Positions 18,194 through 25,911 of a stretch of DNA of 64,000 nucleotides are shown here, one piece after another; the stretch's first letter is position 1, and each line of letters starts with the position of its first letter. The DNA is taken from contig NZ_CP077970.1 in NCBI RefSeq assembly GCF_024758505.1, forward strand, positions 6,944,001 through 7,008,000, given 5' to 3'. Made by a program: the position numbers and the translations under genes. The DNA is from Bradyrhizobium arachidis (GTDB lineage Bacteria > Pseudomonadota > Alphaproteobacteria > Rhizobiales > Xanthobacteraceae). The notes beneath the pieces are model-generated. The model did no database searches, was not told where the DNA came from, and was given only the letters and a program-made list of their open reading frames with translations.

Positions 18194-18219
18194 GGAACTT
18201 CCCGATTGGAACGACGGTT
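18194..18219 (+). promoter_or_regulatory. EcfG-type general stress promoter
   Basis: GGAAC, 16 bases, CGGTT, ending 32 bp before the ATG at 18252. Confidence 0.55.
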
Positions 18220-18251
18220 GATTTGATGCAGCTCATTCATGGGAGAACGCA

Positions 18252-18554
18252 ATGCCGCGTGGAGACAAATCCAGCTATACGAGCAAGCAAAAACGTCAGG
18301 CCGAGCACATCGAAGAAGGCTACGAGCATCGAGGCATACCCCGCAAGGAAGCCGAACGGCGTGCCTGGGCCACGGTCAACAAGGAGACCCACGGGGGAAA
18401 GAAAAGTGGATCGGGGCGCGGTAAGACGGAAGATCATTCGCCCTCCCGTAAAGGCGGCCGTCTCGGCGGAAAGGCTTCTGCCGAGCGTCCCGCGGCAGCC
18501 CGCTCGCGATCGGCCAAGAAAGCCGCCCGGACCCGAAAGCGCCGCGCGGCCTGA
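18252..18554 (+). CDS. Small basic KGG-like stress protein, 100 aa
   Basis: Begins MPRGDKSSYTSKQKRQAEHIEEGY, then RGIPRKEAERRAWATVNKETHGGKKSGSG, and ends in an Arg/Lys/Ala-rich tail. Such proteins are often named plasmid stabilisation protein in rhizobia, but the motif is more like a general stress or DNA-binding protein. It has its own stress promoter and is followed by a DUF2934 gene. Confidence 0.75.
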   Translation: MPRGDKSSYTSKQKRQAEHIEEGYEHRGIPRKEAERRAWATVNKETHGGKKSGSGRGKTEDHSPSRKGGRLGGKASAERPAAARSRSAKKAARTRKRRAA

Positions 18555-18573
18555 TTTACGAGGGGAAAAGCTT

Positions 18574-18735
18574 ATGCCAGATCTGCCCGAACAAGATGTT
18601 CGTAAGCGAGCCCACGAATTATGGGAGGAAGCCGGCAAGCCGCAAGGGCGTGAACAGGAGTTTTGGCTTGAAGCCGAGCGGCAGCTCCGCGAAGCGATGG
18701 TTCAACACGAACTCAAAACGCCCGACACGCTCTAA
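18574..18735 (+). CDS. DUF2934 protein, 53 aa
   Basis: Short protein with RKRAHELWEEAGKPQGREQE then FWLEAERQL, the DUF2934 signature (R-x-A-x-x-L-W-x-x-x-G-x-P-x-G-x-x-x-x-x-W). Start at ATG 18574 with GAGGGG upstream; 19 bp after the previous stop, so probably the same transcript. Function unknown. Confidence 0.85.
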   Translation: MPDLPEQDVRKRAHELWEEAGKPQGREQEFWLEAERQLREAMVQHELKTPDTL

Positions 18736-18836
18736 CCTCTCGCGAACCCGGGCACTGAAACCTCACCCCGACTCGCGCAAAAGCGCGCTGCGCGGAAGCA
18801 CGATTTCGGAAGATGTCGGCCAACGGCCGGGCCCGT

Positions 18837-19442
18837 TCAGGCCTGCGGCCACAGCGCAAGGATGCTCGCGGTCGAGGCGACCTCAATCTGCTGGCTGAAG
18901 CGGTCGGTGTAGAGGCTGATAAGCGCATCATGACTCTGGTCCGACTGACTGCACAGCGCATCCTCCGCGAGAATAACACGATACCCAAGATCGACCGCGG
19001 CAAGCACAGTCGAGAGGACGCAGACATCGGTCTCCCCACCGCTCACGATCACAGTGTCGACGTGACGTTCCTGCAAAAACCAGTGCAGCCGACCATTGGC
19101 AAACGCGCAATAGGTGCCCCGATCAAATACTGAAGCAGGTGGCACAAAGGCGCTGAGATCATCCACAAGCTCCAGATAGATCGGATCAAGCCGATCGCGC
19201 GTGACGCACTCCCATTTGCGGTAAAGCGCCTTCCACGCGCCAGGCGCATCGTCAGCAGAACGCGGCGGAATAAACCGGGTAAAAACCGTCCGCTCGCGCG
19301 CCTGCAGCACCAAGCATCTAATCTGTGGGAGCACACGCTCCAACCACGGCGTGGCCCAGGGCGCGCCGGGCGCGAACAGGCGCTGCATGTCGATGCAGAC
19401 GTGCGCGGCGTTCGCACCGACAGGAGTGAGCAAGACGCCCAT
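18837..19442 (-). CDS. Cysteine hydrolase, isochorismatase family
   Basis: Start at MGVLLTPVG (19442), 7 bp after the stop of the PAP2 gene. About 201 residues. It has the family Asp in HVCIDMQRLFAPG near residue 16 and the catalytic Cys in GGETDVCVLSTVLAAVDLG near 135. Members cut amides, nicotinamide-like compounds or isochorismate. The exact substrate is not clear from sequence. It forms an operon with the upstream phosphatase. Confidence 0.85.
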   Translation of the reverse strand: MGVLLTPVGANAAHVCIDMQRLFAPGAPWATPWLERVLPQIRCLVLQARERTVFTRFIPPRSADDAPGAWKALYRKWECVTRDRLDPIYLELVDDLSAFVPPASVFDRGTYCAFANGRLHWFLQERHVDTVIVSGGETDVCVLSTVLAAVDLGYRVILAEDALCSQSDQSHDALISLYTDRFSQQIEVASTASILALWPQA

Positions 19443-19449
19443 GATCCCC

Positions 19450-20004
19450 TCACCGCTTCTTTCCAAAGCCCGTGAGCGGCCGCAACAAGCGCTCAAGGCC
19501 GACGCCGACTACGAGCCCGGTCAGCACGTCGCTCGTCCAATGCGCGAGAAGCACGATCCGGGTCGACGCCAGCGCGGCCCCGATGGCCCAGACGATATTG
19601 CGCTGCTTGCTCGGAAGCTCGCATGCTGCACTCGCCAGCGCTCCGATATGAATCGCATGGCCGGAAGGAAAGGCGTCCTCTTGATTGCCGGAATAGGGCA
19701 CGCCCCGCAGATGCCCCGCGACGGTCAGCCGATCCGGCCGTTCCTGGTCGAACTCCGTCTTGAGTGCATGAGGTAGTAGTGAGGCAGCAAGCGTCGTGAC
19801 GAGAATATGATCGCCGGCGCAGCGCAGCGTTCGATCTTGCCGGCGGGTCCACAACCACCATCCGAGCGCCAAGCCACACAGGACGTGCTCGTCTGCACCC
19901 CACGTCGCGATATTGGCCCACGCCTCAATCGTGGGGTTGGCATGGCCGGCGACAAGCCTGGCAATCGCAACATCAGCGCTGGTAGGGCGAACAGAAACCG
20001 CCAT
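19450..20004 (-). CDS. PAP2-family membrane phosphatase
   Basis: Start placed at MAVSVRPTSADV (20004); earlier starts are possible but the frame there is Arg-rich. About 184 residues. The three acid phosphatase motifs are seen: KTEFDQERPDR, FPSGHAIHIG and STRIVLLAHWTSDV. Hydrophobic segments lie between them. Members remove phosphate from lipid phosphates such as phosphatidate or undecaprenyl diphosphate. The C-terminus ends GFGKKR. Confidence 0.85.
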   Translation of the reverse strand: MAVSVRPTSADVAIARLVAGHANPTIEAWANIATWGADEHVLCGLALGWWLWTRRQDRTLRCAGDHILVTTLAASLLPHALKTEFDQERPDRLTVAGHLRGVPYSGNQEDAFPSGHAIHIGALASAACELPSKQRNIVWAIGAALASTRIVLLAHWTSDVLTGLVVGVGLERLLRPLTGFGKKR

Positions 20005-20176
20005 GGCAACCCGGAAGATCGGTCTACAGACAAATAAAACGCCGCGTTCACGACGGCGTTCCCGCGCGGGACCTCGCTTGCCCCTCAGAAGCTCTGACGC
20101 GCTCGTCGGACGGCAGGAGGCTTCGAAAGGCAGACGATCATCTGCCATCTCGCAGCCGCGAACCCTAGGCCTGATA

Positions 20177-20201
20177 GGAACTGCGATCTCAGCGGCTTGT
20201 T
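20177..20201 (+). promoter_or_regulatory. EcfG-type general stress promoter
   Basis: GGAAC, 16 bases, TGTT, ending 31 bp before the ATG at 20233. Confidence 0.5.
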
Positions 20202-20232
20202 GTGTCACACGGCGTCGCGGCGCCATACGCCG

Positions 20233-20613
20233 ATGCGCGCAAAGTCAAAAGTGAAAAACCAACGGAAGCTGTCGGTGGACTATGCTTTTCGCTTCATGAT
20301 TGGAGGCGCAATCGTATCAATATTCGCCGTGGTTGGCGATATATTGCGGCCTAAGAGCTTCGCCGGCCTCTTTGGTGCCGCCCCCTCGGTCGCGCTCGCC
20401 ACACTCGCTCTGGGCTTCTGGCGACATGACGCGACCTATGTCAGCGCCGAGTGTGCCTCCATGATGCTTGGAGCAGTGGCACTGTGTGCCTACAGCTTTG
20501 TCGTCTGCCAAACACTCATGCGGCTCAAATGGTCCGCCAGCGCTGCAAGCATCTTCGCCCTCGCGTTTTGGGCCGCTGTTGCCTTCGGGAGCGAAAAATT
20601 GCTGATCGGATAG
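20233..20613 (+). CDS. Inner-membrane protein, DUF3147-like
   Basis: About 126 residues with four hydrophobic segments (FRFMIGGAIVSIFAVVGDIL; LFGAAPSVALATLALGFW; MMLGAVALCAYSFVVCQ; ASIFALAFWAAVAFG). Start at MRAKSKVKNQ since the earlier part is not natural. It is followed 4 bp later by a second related membrane gene; the pair resembles the paired DUF3147 subunits found in rhizobia. Confidence 0.72.
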   Translation: MRAKSKVKNQRKLSVDYAFRFMIGGAIVSIFAVVGDILRPKSFAGLFGAAPSVALATLALGFWRHDATYVSAECASMMLGAVALCAYSFVVCQTLMRLKWSASAASIFALAFWAAVAFGSEKLLIG

Positions 20614-20617
20614 CGCT

Positions 20618-21118
20618 ATGATCGTCACAGCTAAGCTAACCGCGCTCGCCCAAGATCGCTGGTACGATTACGTCGTGCGCTATGTACTCGGTGGTTTTGC
20701 GACCTTGATTGCGGGCTTGGTCGCTGACGCATTCGGCCCCTCCATTGGAGGACTGATGCTTGCCTTTCCTGCGATCCTTTGTGCGAGCACCACGCTTATC
20801 GAAAGGAACGAGCGCAAACGAAAGGAGCGCAAGGGCCTGCCTGGCGGGGAGAGAGGCAGACAAGCCGCAGCTTTGGATGCCGCTGGCGCCGCATTGGGGA
20901 GCGTTGCGCTCCTGTGCTTCGCCGCCACGGTCTGGCAACTGGCGCCTCATGGACCGTGGGTTTCGCTTCCTCTTGCCTGTCTGATCTGGCTGCCCGTCGC
21001 AATCATGATGTGGTGGCTGCGTCGCCTCACGCGACGCGTGCGGTTTCCGGGCCGCAGCTCAGAGACAAACCTATCGTCAGCGCTGACTGCCCGGCGCCGC
21101 CGCCGCCGCCCGTTCTAG
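20618..21118 (+). CDS. Inner-membrane protein, DUF3147-like, second subunit
   Basis: 166 residues with about four membrane segments (YVLGGFATLIAGLVADAFGPSIGG, then LMLAFPAILCASTTLI; VALLCFAATVWQL; VSLPLACLIWLPVAIMMWW) and a cytoplasmic charged loop (ERNERKRKERKGLPGGERG). The C-terminus is very Arg-rich. Probably works together with the upstream protein. Function unknown. Confidence 0.72.
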   Translation: MIVTAKLTALAQDRWYDYVVRYVLGGFATLIAGLVADAFGPSIGGLMLAFPAILCASTTLIERNERKRKERKGLPGGERGRQAAALDAAGAALGSVALLCFAATVWQLAPHGPWVSLPLACLIWLPVAIMMWWLRRLTRRVRFPGRSSETNLSSALTARRRRRRPF

Positions 21119-21251
21119 AAGGCACCGCGGAATCCTAAGCGAGGCGCCGCTGCGACCAGGGCGATACGCAAGACACATTGACGTAATCAAGCTCAGCGCG
21201 ATCAGCTCATTGCGGGTGCTTCCACAACGCGTGTTGGCGAGACGCAAATTT

Positions 21252-21276
21252 GGAACGGCGTGTCGACTGCTCTGTT
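21252..21276 (+). promoter_or_regulatory. EcfG-type general stress promoter
   Basis: GGAAC, 16 bases, TGTT, ending 41 bp before the ATG at 21318. Confidence 0.5.
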
Positions 21277-21317
21277 TATTTTCAATCTGAGGGAGAATTC
21301 GTCAATGGAGAACGCTT

Positions 21318-21725
21318 ATGCGGGTTTCAGTTCTTACAGCGCTCGTGATCGCAACGGTCGCCAGCTTTCCCGTGAACGCCCAACAGACCACTGGACAGAA
21401 CCTACAGACCGAGGCCGACAAGGGCATGAAAACCCAAAACTCGGGAGCGTCCGGCTTCGTCGGAGATCAAGAAAAGCCCGGGGCGGCTGCTCGTCCGCCC
21501 GGAGAGCCAAGCTCCACCGCAAGCAACCCCGCAACAGCGCCCAGCGCACATAATTCCGGCGCTGGGATTAGCGGGGCGTCCGGTAACAAGAACGGCCCAG
21601 CAGTGCAGAAGGGAACGGTCGGCGCAAGTCAGCATAACCCAACCGTGCAGCAGCAAGACTCATCCAACATCAAGGGGCTTCCGGGGGGCAAGAGCGGTCC
21701 TGCCGCAAAGCAACCATCTCGTTGA
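21318..21725 (+). CDS. Exported low-complexity protein
   Basis: 135 residues with a signal peptide (MRVSVLTALVIATVASFPVNA) and then a Gly/Ser/Asn/Gln/Pro-rich body (NPATAPSAHNSGAGISG; KNGPAVQKGTVGASQHNP). No Cys, predicted disordered and exported. It resembles in style the proteins at 10623 and 25912. It has its own stress promoter. Confidence 0.75.
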   Translation: MRVSVLTALVIATVASFPVNAQQTTGQNLQTEADKGMKTQNSGASGFVGDQEKPGAAARPPGEPSSTASNPATAPSAHNSGAGISGASGNKNGPAVQKGTVGASQHNPTVQQQDSSNIKGLPGGKSGPAAKQPSR

Positions 21726-21779
21726 AGTTGGCCGCGACCCGATTAGCATTCGCCGTCCGCGCATGGCGGACGGCGAGTG

Positions 21780-21950
21780 CTAAGGACCGCCCGCAACCGA
21801 TCCGGCGATCACCATAACCAGTTCATCGAGATCAATATTGCCATTGACAATCAACTTCTCGGAGACACGGATCTGCAGGCCTTTCGGATCGACGGAGGCC
21901 TGATATTTCAGCTCGTCAATGATCGCCTCCTTGAGCTTCTCTTCCAGCAT
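21780..21950 (-). CDS. Small conserved protein, 56 aa
   Basis: Start at MLEEKLKEAIIDELKYQA (21950). The rest (PKGLQIRVSEKLIVNGNIDLDELVMVIAGS) has a regular alpha/beta plan. Recognised only as a type common in bradyrhizobia. Function unknown. Confidence 0.62.
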   Translation of the reverse strand: MLEEKLKEAIIDELKYQASVDPKGLQIRVSEKLIVNGNIDLDELVMVIAGSVAGGP

Positions 21951-22078
21951 GAGCTTACCCCAACACGTTAACCGGCCATGGCGCGACACGATTCCGCGCA
22001 AGCGCGGCATGCCGCAACTAGCTTGGACACATCTTGAGAACGATCAAAGGTGAGAGCGCGGTCAAGCATCAAAAACCT

Positions 22079-22711
22079 CTAGGCGCGGACAAATCGAAAT
22101 TGCTGAGTACCGCGCTCGCGCGGATCAGATCCGCACTCAACGATCCGGTAGCCCTCGTGAGCTGCGACAAAGGCTTGCCTGGAAATGCGGCGCCTGGTGT
22201 ATTTGACGAGCTTGTCCTTTGCGATTCCCAACGACCCAGGCCCGTTGTCGCTGAGATAGGAGGTCTGGACCTCTGGTTCGGCGTCAGCCTCACCAATCGG
22301 CACTCGATACCAAACCATCCTTGCCGGCTGTGCGGCGCACAGGCCCCTGAAGGTCTCGATCGCATTAGGAACGTACTGGATGGCTCCGTTTGAGTGCATC
22401 AGATCCACTGCACCGAGCCAATCAGCAGCCTCTTTGAGGCTATCAAAGAACCTCAGTCGATCAGTGGCGAGTTCGCTGGCACGCCGCACCATGGTCGGCG
22501 TCTCGACCACCGCCCATCGGACGTCGACCGTTTGCTGTCGCGCCACCTTGTAATGCAGCCCGGCGCCGCCGCCAAAATCCAGGACCGTCTTTGTATCCGC
22601 GATGAGTGGCCAATCGCCGGCCGGCTCATAGGCAACCGTTTTGCGAAAGATCGCCTCGACGAGATCGCGGTGCTCATAGCCTTCGATCACCGCGCCCGCG
22701 ACCGCCTGCAT
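22079..22711 (-). CDS. SAM-dependent methyltransferase-like protein (TIGR04325 type)
   Basis: 210 residues. It has a SAM-binding glycine motif, KTVLDFGGGAGLHYKVA, near residue 41, and VDVRWAVVETPTMVRRASE. The family is usually found in surface polysaccharide loci and its target is unknown. Here it lies near a group-4 glycosyltransferase 6 kb away, which would fit an envelope role. Confidence 0.75.
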   Translation of the reverse strand: MQAVAGAVIEGYEHRDLVEAIFRKTVAYEPAGDWPLIADTKTVLDFGGGAGLHYKVARQQTVDVRWAVVETPTMVRRASELATDRLRFFDSLKEAADWLGAVDLMHSNGAIQYVPNAIETFRGLCAAQPARMVWYRVPIGEADAEPEVQTSYLSDNGPGSLGIAKDKLVKYTRRRISRQAFVAAHEGYRIVECGSDPRERGTQQFRFVRA

Positions 22712-22772
22712 GGCAGGTCATCCCGAACAGCAAAGATGCCGCAGGATATTGCTTCGCGGCGCCGTGCTGAAA

Positions 22773-22794
22773 TGGTGTCCCCGATTTGGGGACA
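22773..22794. repeat. Inverted repeat GTGTCCCC/GGGGACAC
   Basis: Perfect 8-bp arms around a 5-base loop between two genes. No T tract, so a protein site or a mobile-element scar is as likely as a terminator. Confidence 0.4.
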
Positions 22795-22890
22795 CTCCCA
22801 TGACGTATGTTCAAGAACGAGATCGTGCATTCGCAAGGCTGCACTTCCAAACGACCGTTGCCTTTTTGGCGGAGGTACGCGGCATCGCGT

Positions 22891-23304
22891 TCAGCACCCG
22901 CTCCGCCGGCACGCCGCCCTTGCGCCCCGTTCGCGCGCCTCGCGCCGACGCTCGCGACGTTCGCTCCGCCGCTTCGCCCGCTCGGCAGGCTGCGGCAGCA
23001 GAGGCACCGGGGCATCCACTCTCTCGGCCGGCACCGTCTCTATGTCGACTAGGGGGCGCGTTTCCATGAATTCGAGGACGGAGCGTCCCTGGGCGGTGAT
23101 CTTCCAGCCGCCGTTTTCGCGCTCGACTAGGGTTTGCGAGAAGATGTCGAGGTCCGGCACGCGCGCAGCCAGCCGCTTGGTGCGGTCGGCCCAGTCCCGA
23201 CCGCTGGTCGCCAGGATGGCCATGTCGCGCTTGAGGTCGGACAGAAAGGCGAAACCGTCGGGACAGGCCACCAGGATCTTCAGTACCGTGACCTGAAAAT
23301 TCAC
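22891..23304 (-). CDS. Conserved hypothetical winged-helix-like protein
   Basis: 137 residues from a GTG at 23304 with a G-rich site upstream. The N-terminal 90 residues (FQVTVLKILVACPDGFAFLSDLKRDMAIL, then ERENGGWKITAQGRSVLEFME) look like a winged-helix fold, since the pattern NGGWKITAQGR is typical of the wing. The Arg-rich C-terminus is low complexity and may be artefactual or a nucleic-acid-binding tail. It resembles proteins common in bradyrhizobia. Confidence 0.65.
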   Translation of the reverse strand: MNFQVTVLKILVACPDGFAFLSDLKRDMAILATSGRDWADRTKRLAARVPDLDIFSQTLVERENGGWKITAQGRSVLEFMETRPLVDIETVPAERVDAPVPLLPQPAERAKRRSERRERRREARERGARAACRRSGC

Positions 23305-23320
23305 CCCGCCCCCCGGCCGG

Positions 23321-23521
23321 TCAGCGCCACATGGTTGGCGCTTGCGAGAGAGCTTGGCGCCCGACCTGCTTGAGCTGCTCCGGTGACGTGTCGCCTCTGG
23401 TCGCGGCTTCCAGGATTTTCGAAGCCACGTGGGTACGGGCGCCGGTCTCGGCCTGGGAAACGCTTTCGCAGACTTCGTCCAGGACCGCGCGCAAAATCGC
23501 GGTGGTAGCAGGATCGAACAT
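23321..23521 (-). CDS. Small conserved protein, 66 aa
   Basis: Start at MFDPATTAILRAVLDEVCES (23521) with GGGGGT upstream. The rest (TGARTHVASKILEAATRGDTSPEQLKQVGRQAL) is a pattern common in rhizobia. Soluble, helical. Function unknown. Confidence 0.72.
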   Translation of the reverse strand: MFDPATTAILRAVLDEVCESVSQAETGARTHVASKILEAATRGDTSPEQLKQVGRQALSQAPTMWR

Positions 23522-23723
23522 GGGGGACCCCCAGAAGAAAGAACTATCGTAACGCAATCGCTCGGGCGTCGAATTCAACAATGTTAAGAAATCTCTAGGA
23601 ATCTACATCCCGGCTCGGATTTGGCAATAGACTCAGAATGCGTCGCGCCTAGAACGGCCTCAGGCTGGCCCGCTTGAAACGCCGGCGCGGACCTGGACCT
23701 TTCGCACCGCGGCATAGATCGTT
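23522..23723. other. Intergenic, no gene seen
   Basis: Upstream region of the 23521 gene; no further features recognised. Confidence 0.45.
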
Positions 23724-23915
23724 TTAGCGCTCTAGTCGAGAAACCGGATGATGGTTCGAGCGGTCGAGAGCGTGCACCAGCTCGTCGCTGTCGAGTACGG
23801 CCTGCAGGCGCCGCAAGGTCTGTACAAGATCCAAAGAGCCCAGTCGATCCTCACTGAGAATTCGTCGAGCGTCCACGATCGCGCGATAAAGGACATCCTG
23901 GTCGGGGCTATTCAT
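23724..23915 (-). CDS. Small conserved protein, 63 aa
   Basis: Start at MNSPDQDVLYRAIVDARRIL (23915); a longer frame exists but looks non-coding. The sequence is helical and charged (LVQTLRRLQAVLDSDELVHALDR). Its upstream region has GGAAC but only a weak match to a stress -10 box. Function unknown. Confidence 0.6.
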   Translation of the reverse strand: MNSPDQDVLYRAIVDARRILSEDRLGSLDLVQTLRRLQAVLDSDELVHALDRSNHHPVSRLER

Positions 23916-24194
23916 TTTCGGCGCTCCAAACACAAACCAATCCCGCCGGAGGGCGGAACGTTCCCAGGTTCTCCCTGCGATGATCGTCGACTTTCGGCGA
24001 AGCGAGAAAACTCGGAAACATTCGCAGCAGGGTGGCTTCGGCATCGAACATTGGAGCGTGGACGGCGGTGTCGGCGAGGAGCTCGCGCCGGTGCGGCAAA
24101 ATGGATCAGTGGCCGCATGCGCCGGGAAAGCGGAGGAACGAGCACCTGCCGATCTCACTTGTCTTGCATCAATCTTTCGTGGAGGAGAATGACA

Positions 24195-24551
24195 ATGGAA
24201 ATGGAAAGGCGTGAAACAGGAACGCTGATCGGTAGCGACAAGGTCGAAGGCACCACCGTCTATGGCGCCGACGCCCAAAAGATCGGCTCGATCGAGCGCG
24301 TCATGATCGACAAGGTCAGCGGCCAGGTGTCGTACGCGGTTCTCGGCTTCGGCGGCTTCTTGGGCATCGGAGACGATCACTACCCCCTGCCATGGCAGTC
24401 GTTGAAGTACGACACGAGCCTTGGCGGGTACCGAACCAATCTCACCGCCGACCGGCTCGAGGGCGCGCCAAAGTACGGCAATGACAACGATTGGAATTGG
24501 GACGACCCGGGACGGGCGCGAGCCGTGAACGACTACTATTCCGGGTTCTAA
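24195..24551 (+). CDS. PRC-barrel domain protein
   Basis: 118 residues. Start taken at ATG 24195 because GGAGGAG lies seven bases upstream; two nearby ATGs are in frame. The PRC-barrel pattern is clear: GTLIGSDKVEGTTVYG, KIGSIERVMIDKVSGQVSYAVLGFGG, LGIGDDHYPLPWQSLKYD. PRC barrels bind RNA or proteins; stress-associated forms are common in rhizobia. Soluble, cytoplasmic; compare the exported form at 27622. Confidence 0.87.
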   Translation: MEMERRETGTLIGSDKVEGTTVYGADAQKIGSIERVMIDKVSGQVSYAVLGFGGFLGIGDDHYPLPWQSLKYDTSLGGYRTNLTADRLEGAPKYGNDNDWNWDDPGRARAVNDYYSGF

Positions 24552-24886
24552 CCGATGCCGGCGACCTAGGTCGCAGCGCGCTCACATGCTGTTGCGGTTG
24601 CGGGGACCCGGACTCCGAGGCACTTCGGGTCCCCCTTCTAGGCTGCTCGAGCGACCGGCGGCCTCTCAGAGCTTTCCGCCCATCTCCGTACCGCTGGATC
24701 TTGGAGCGGATCGATCCCGTCGCAGCATGCGCACAGCGCCCAGCCTCGGCGCGCCACTGCCCGGCCTCGTCGGCGACGCGCTTCATCAGCTTGCCGCAAA
24801 GCGGGCATAGCCTGCGGTTCGGTGGAGCCCCAGCGTCATCTGAATTGTCCCTGCCGCCGGCTAATCTAGGCCCACCATCGGCCTTG
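24552..24886. other. Intergenic with possible gene remnant on the minus strand
   Basis: On the minus strand around 24700-24870 a frame reads PPNRRLCPLCGKLMKRVADEAG. The CPLC pair looks like half of a zinc ribbon, but no good start or second CxxC is seen. It may be the remains of a small zinc protein. Confidence 0.3.
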
Positions 24887-25105
24887 CTAGACGCCCAGTT
24901 CTTTGATCGCCATATCGGAAATTTGCGCGGGATCTTTCACCCCCGTTTGGGCGATCTCGATTATCTTCTTCGCGAGCATCTCGGCTAAGGGGTCCTTGCG
25001 GTCGACAATACCGATCCCGCGCAAGGCCAGTTCATAGGCCGTGGTGATGCGATTGATCTCTTCCGGGCCCATCGGCAGGTTTTGTAGCAACCGATAGATT
25101 GGCAC
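24887..25105 (-). CDS. Small conserved protein, 72 aa
   Basis: Begins MPIYRLLQNLPMGPEEINRI and continues with TAYELALRGIGIVDRKDPLAEMLAKK, IIEIAQTGVKDP. This is a well-conserved rhizobial type, helical and soluble. Function unknown. Confidence 0.75.
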   Translation of the reverse strand: MPIYRLLQNLPMGPEEINRITTAYELALRGIGIVDRKDPLAEMLAKKIIEIAQTGVKDPAQISDMAIKELGV

Positions 25106-25323
25106 GGCTCAGCCCTCCGAAACCCAGCGGCTTACCTGATCACGACGGAACTTGAGCCATCCGAAAATTGATAACGAGGTTAAAGCACCCCGACTGCCGC
25201 TTAAGGAGCGCGCTCGACAGGGACGGCCGGCGGCATTGAGCGCAAGCCAGGTGGGCAGATCCGGATTGCAGCCACCGACGTAAGGCGTATGATTCTCCTG
25301 ATTTGCAACTCAAGGGGGTGCAC
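25106..25323. other. Intergenic
   Basis: Divergent promoter region between the 24887-25105 gene and the small gene at 25324. No match to the stress promoter was clear. Confidence 0.4.
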
Positions 25324-25413
25324 ATGGCAGCCGACCTGGTTTTGAAAATCGCCATCGTGGGACTGGGCATCTTTGCGACGGTTCTCGCGTCTATGCTGTA
25401 TCTTAATCTGTAG
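25324..25413 (+). CDS. Tiny single-pass membrane protein, 29 aa
   Basis: ATG preceded by AAGGGGG at a good distance. The product is MAADLVLKIAIVGLGI then FATVLASMLYLNL, almost entirely one membrane helix. Such tiny membrane proteins are often part of stress responses. Function unknown. Confidence 0.6.
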   Translation: MAADLVLKIAIVGLGIFATVLASMLYLNL

Positions 25414-25573
25414 GAGGGCCACTCAGTTCGTGACACCTATAACGCGAATGCCGAAGAGACAGCCGCTTTCTTTCTCCACTGTGTATTGATGATGCAGCCG
25501 CCCGAGGCCAGCCCGAAGATGTCATCCAAGCGGAAATGGGCCGCCCCGGAGGGCGACCCATTGTTCGTTCAGT

Positions 25574-25888
25574 TCACCAGCTCCGGGTGCCGAAGCTGAA
25601 GCCGATGCTCGGCCCGCCGCCGTAGTAGCCGTAGCCGCGATCGTAGTAGCCGGGACCGCCATAGTATCCATAGCTGCGCCTAACGACGTAGTCGTCACCG
25701 CCGTAATAGCGCTGGACGTAACGGGGGCCGCGGGCCCGGAAGCAGCGGCCGTACTCGTTACAGACCAGCCGCACCTGGTCGACGCCGGAGACCTCGGTCG
25801 AACCAATGGCGGCAGGGTTGAGCGGGGCGGCAATCGCGGCCGATCCCAGAAGGGTGGCGGCGAAGATTCCCAGTGCAAGGGTCTTCAT
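25574..25888 (-). CDS. Exported Gly/Tyr-rich protein
   Basis: 104 residues: signal peptide (MKTLALGIFAATLLGSAAIA), a small conserved part with a Cys pair (VRLVCNEYGRCFRARG), and a Gly/Tyr-rich tail (SYGYYGGPGYYDRGYGYYGG). Predicted periplasmic or surface-exposed. It follows the DUF1236 gene by 23 bp and is probably in the same operon. The stretch 25414-25573 has no gene. Confidence 0.75.
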   Translation of the reverse strand: MKTLALGIFAATLLGSAAIAAPLNPAAIGSTEVSGVDQVRLVCNEYGRCFRARGPRYVQRYYGGDDYVVRRSYGYYGGPGYYDRGYGYYGGGPSIGFSFGTRSW

Positions 25889-25911
25889 GGACGTTTCTCC
25901 TTCTGGCTAAA

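Noticed and set aside
18837..19133. Plus-strand frame of 106 residues opposite the cysteine hydrolase
   Set aside because: Antisense of a clear enzyme with catalytic motifs on the minus strand.
23748..24194. Long upstream extension of the PRC-barrel protein at 24195
   Set aside because: The sequence before the GGAGGAG site is Arg-rich, overlaps an opposite-strand gene and carries no domain; the short form matches the family.
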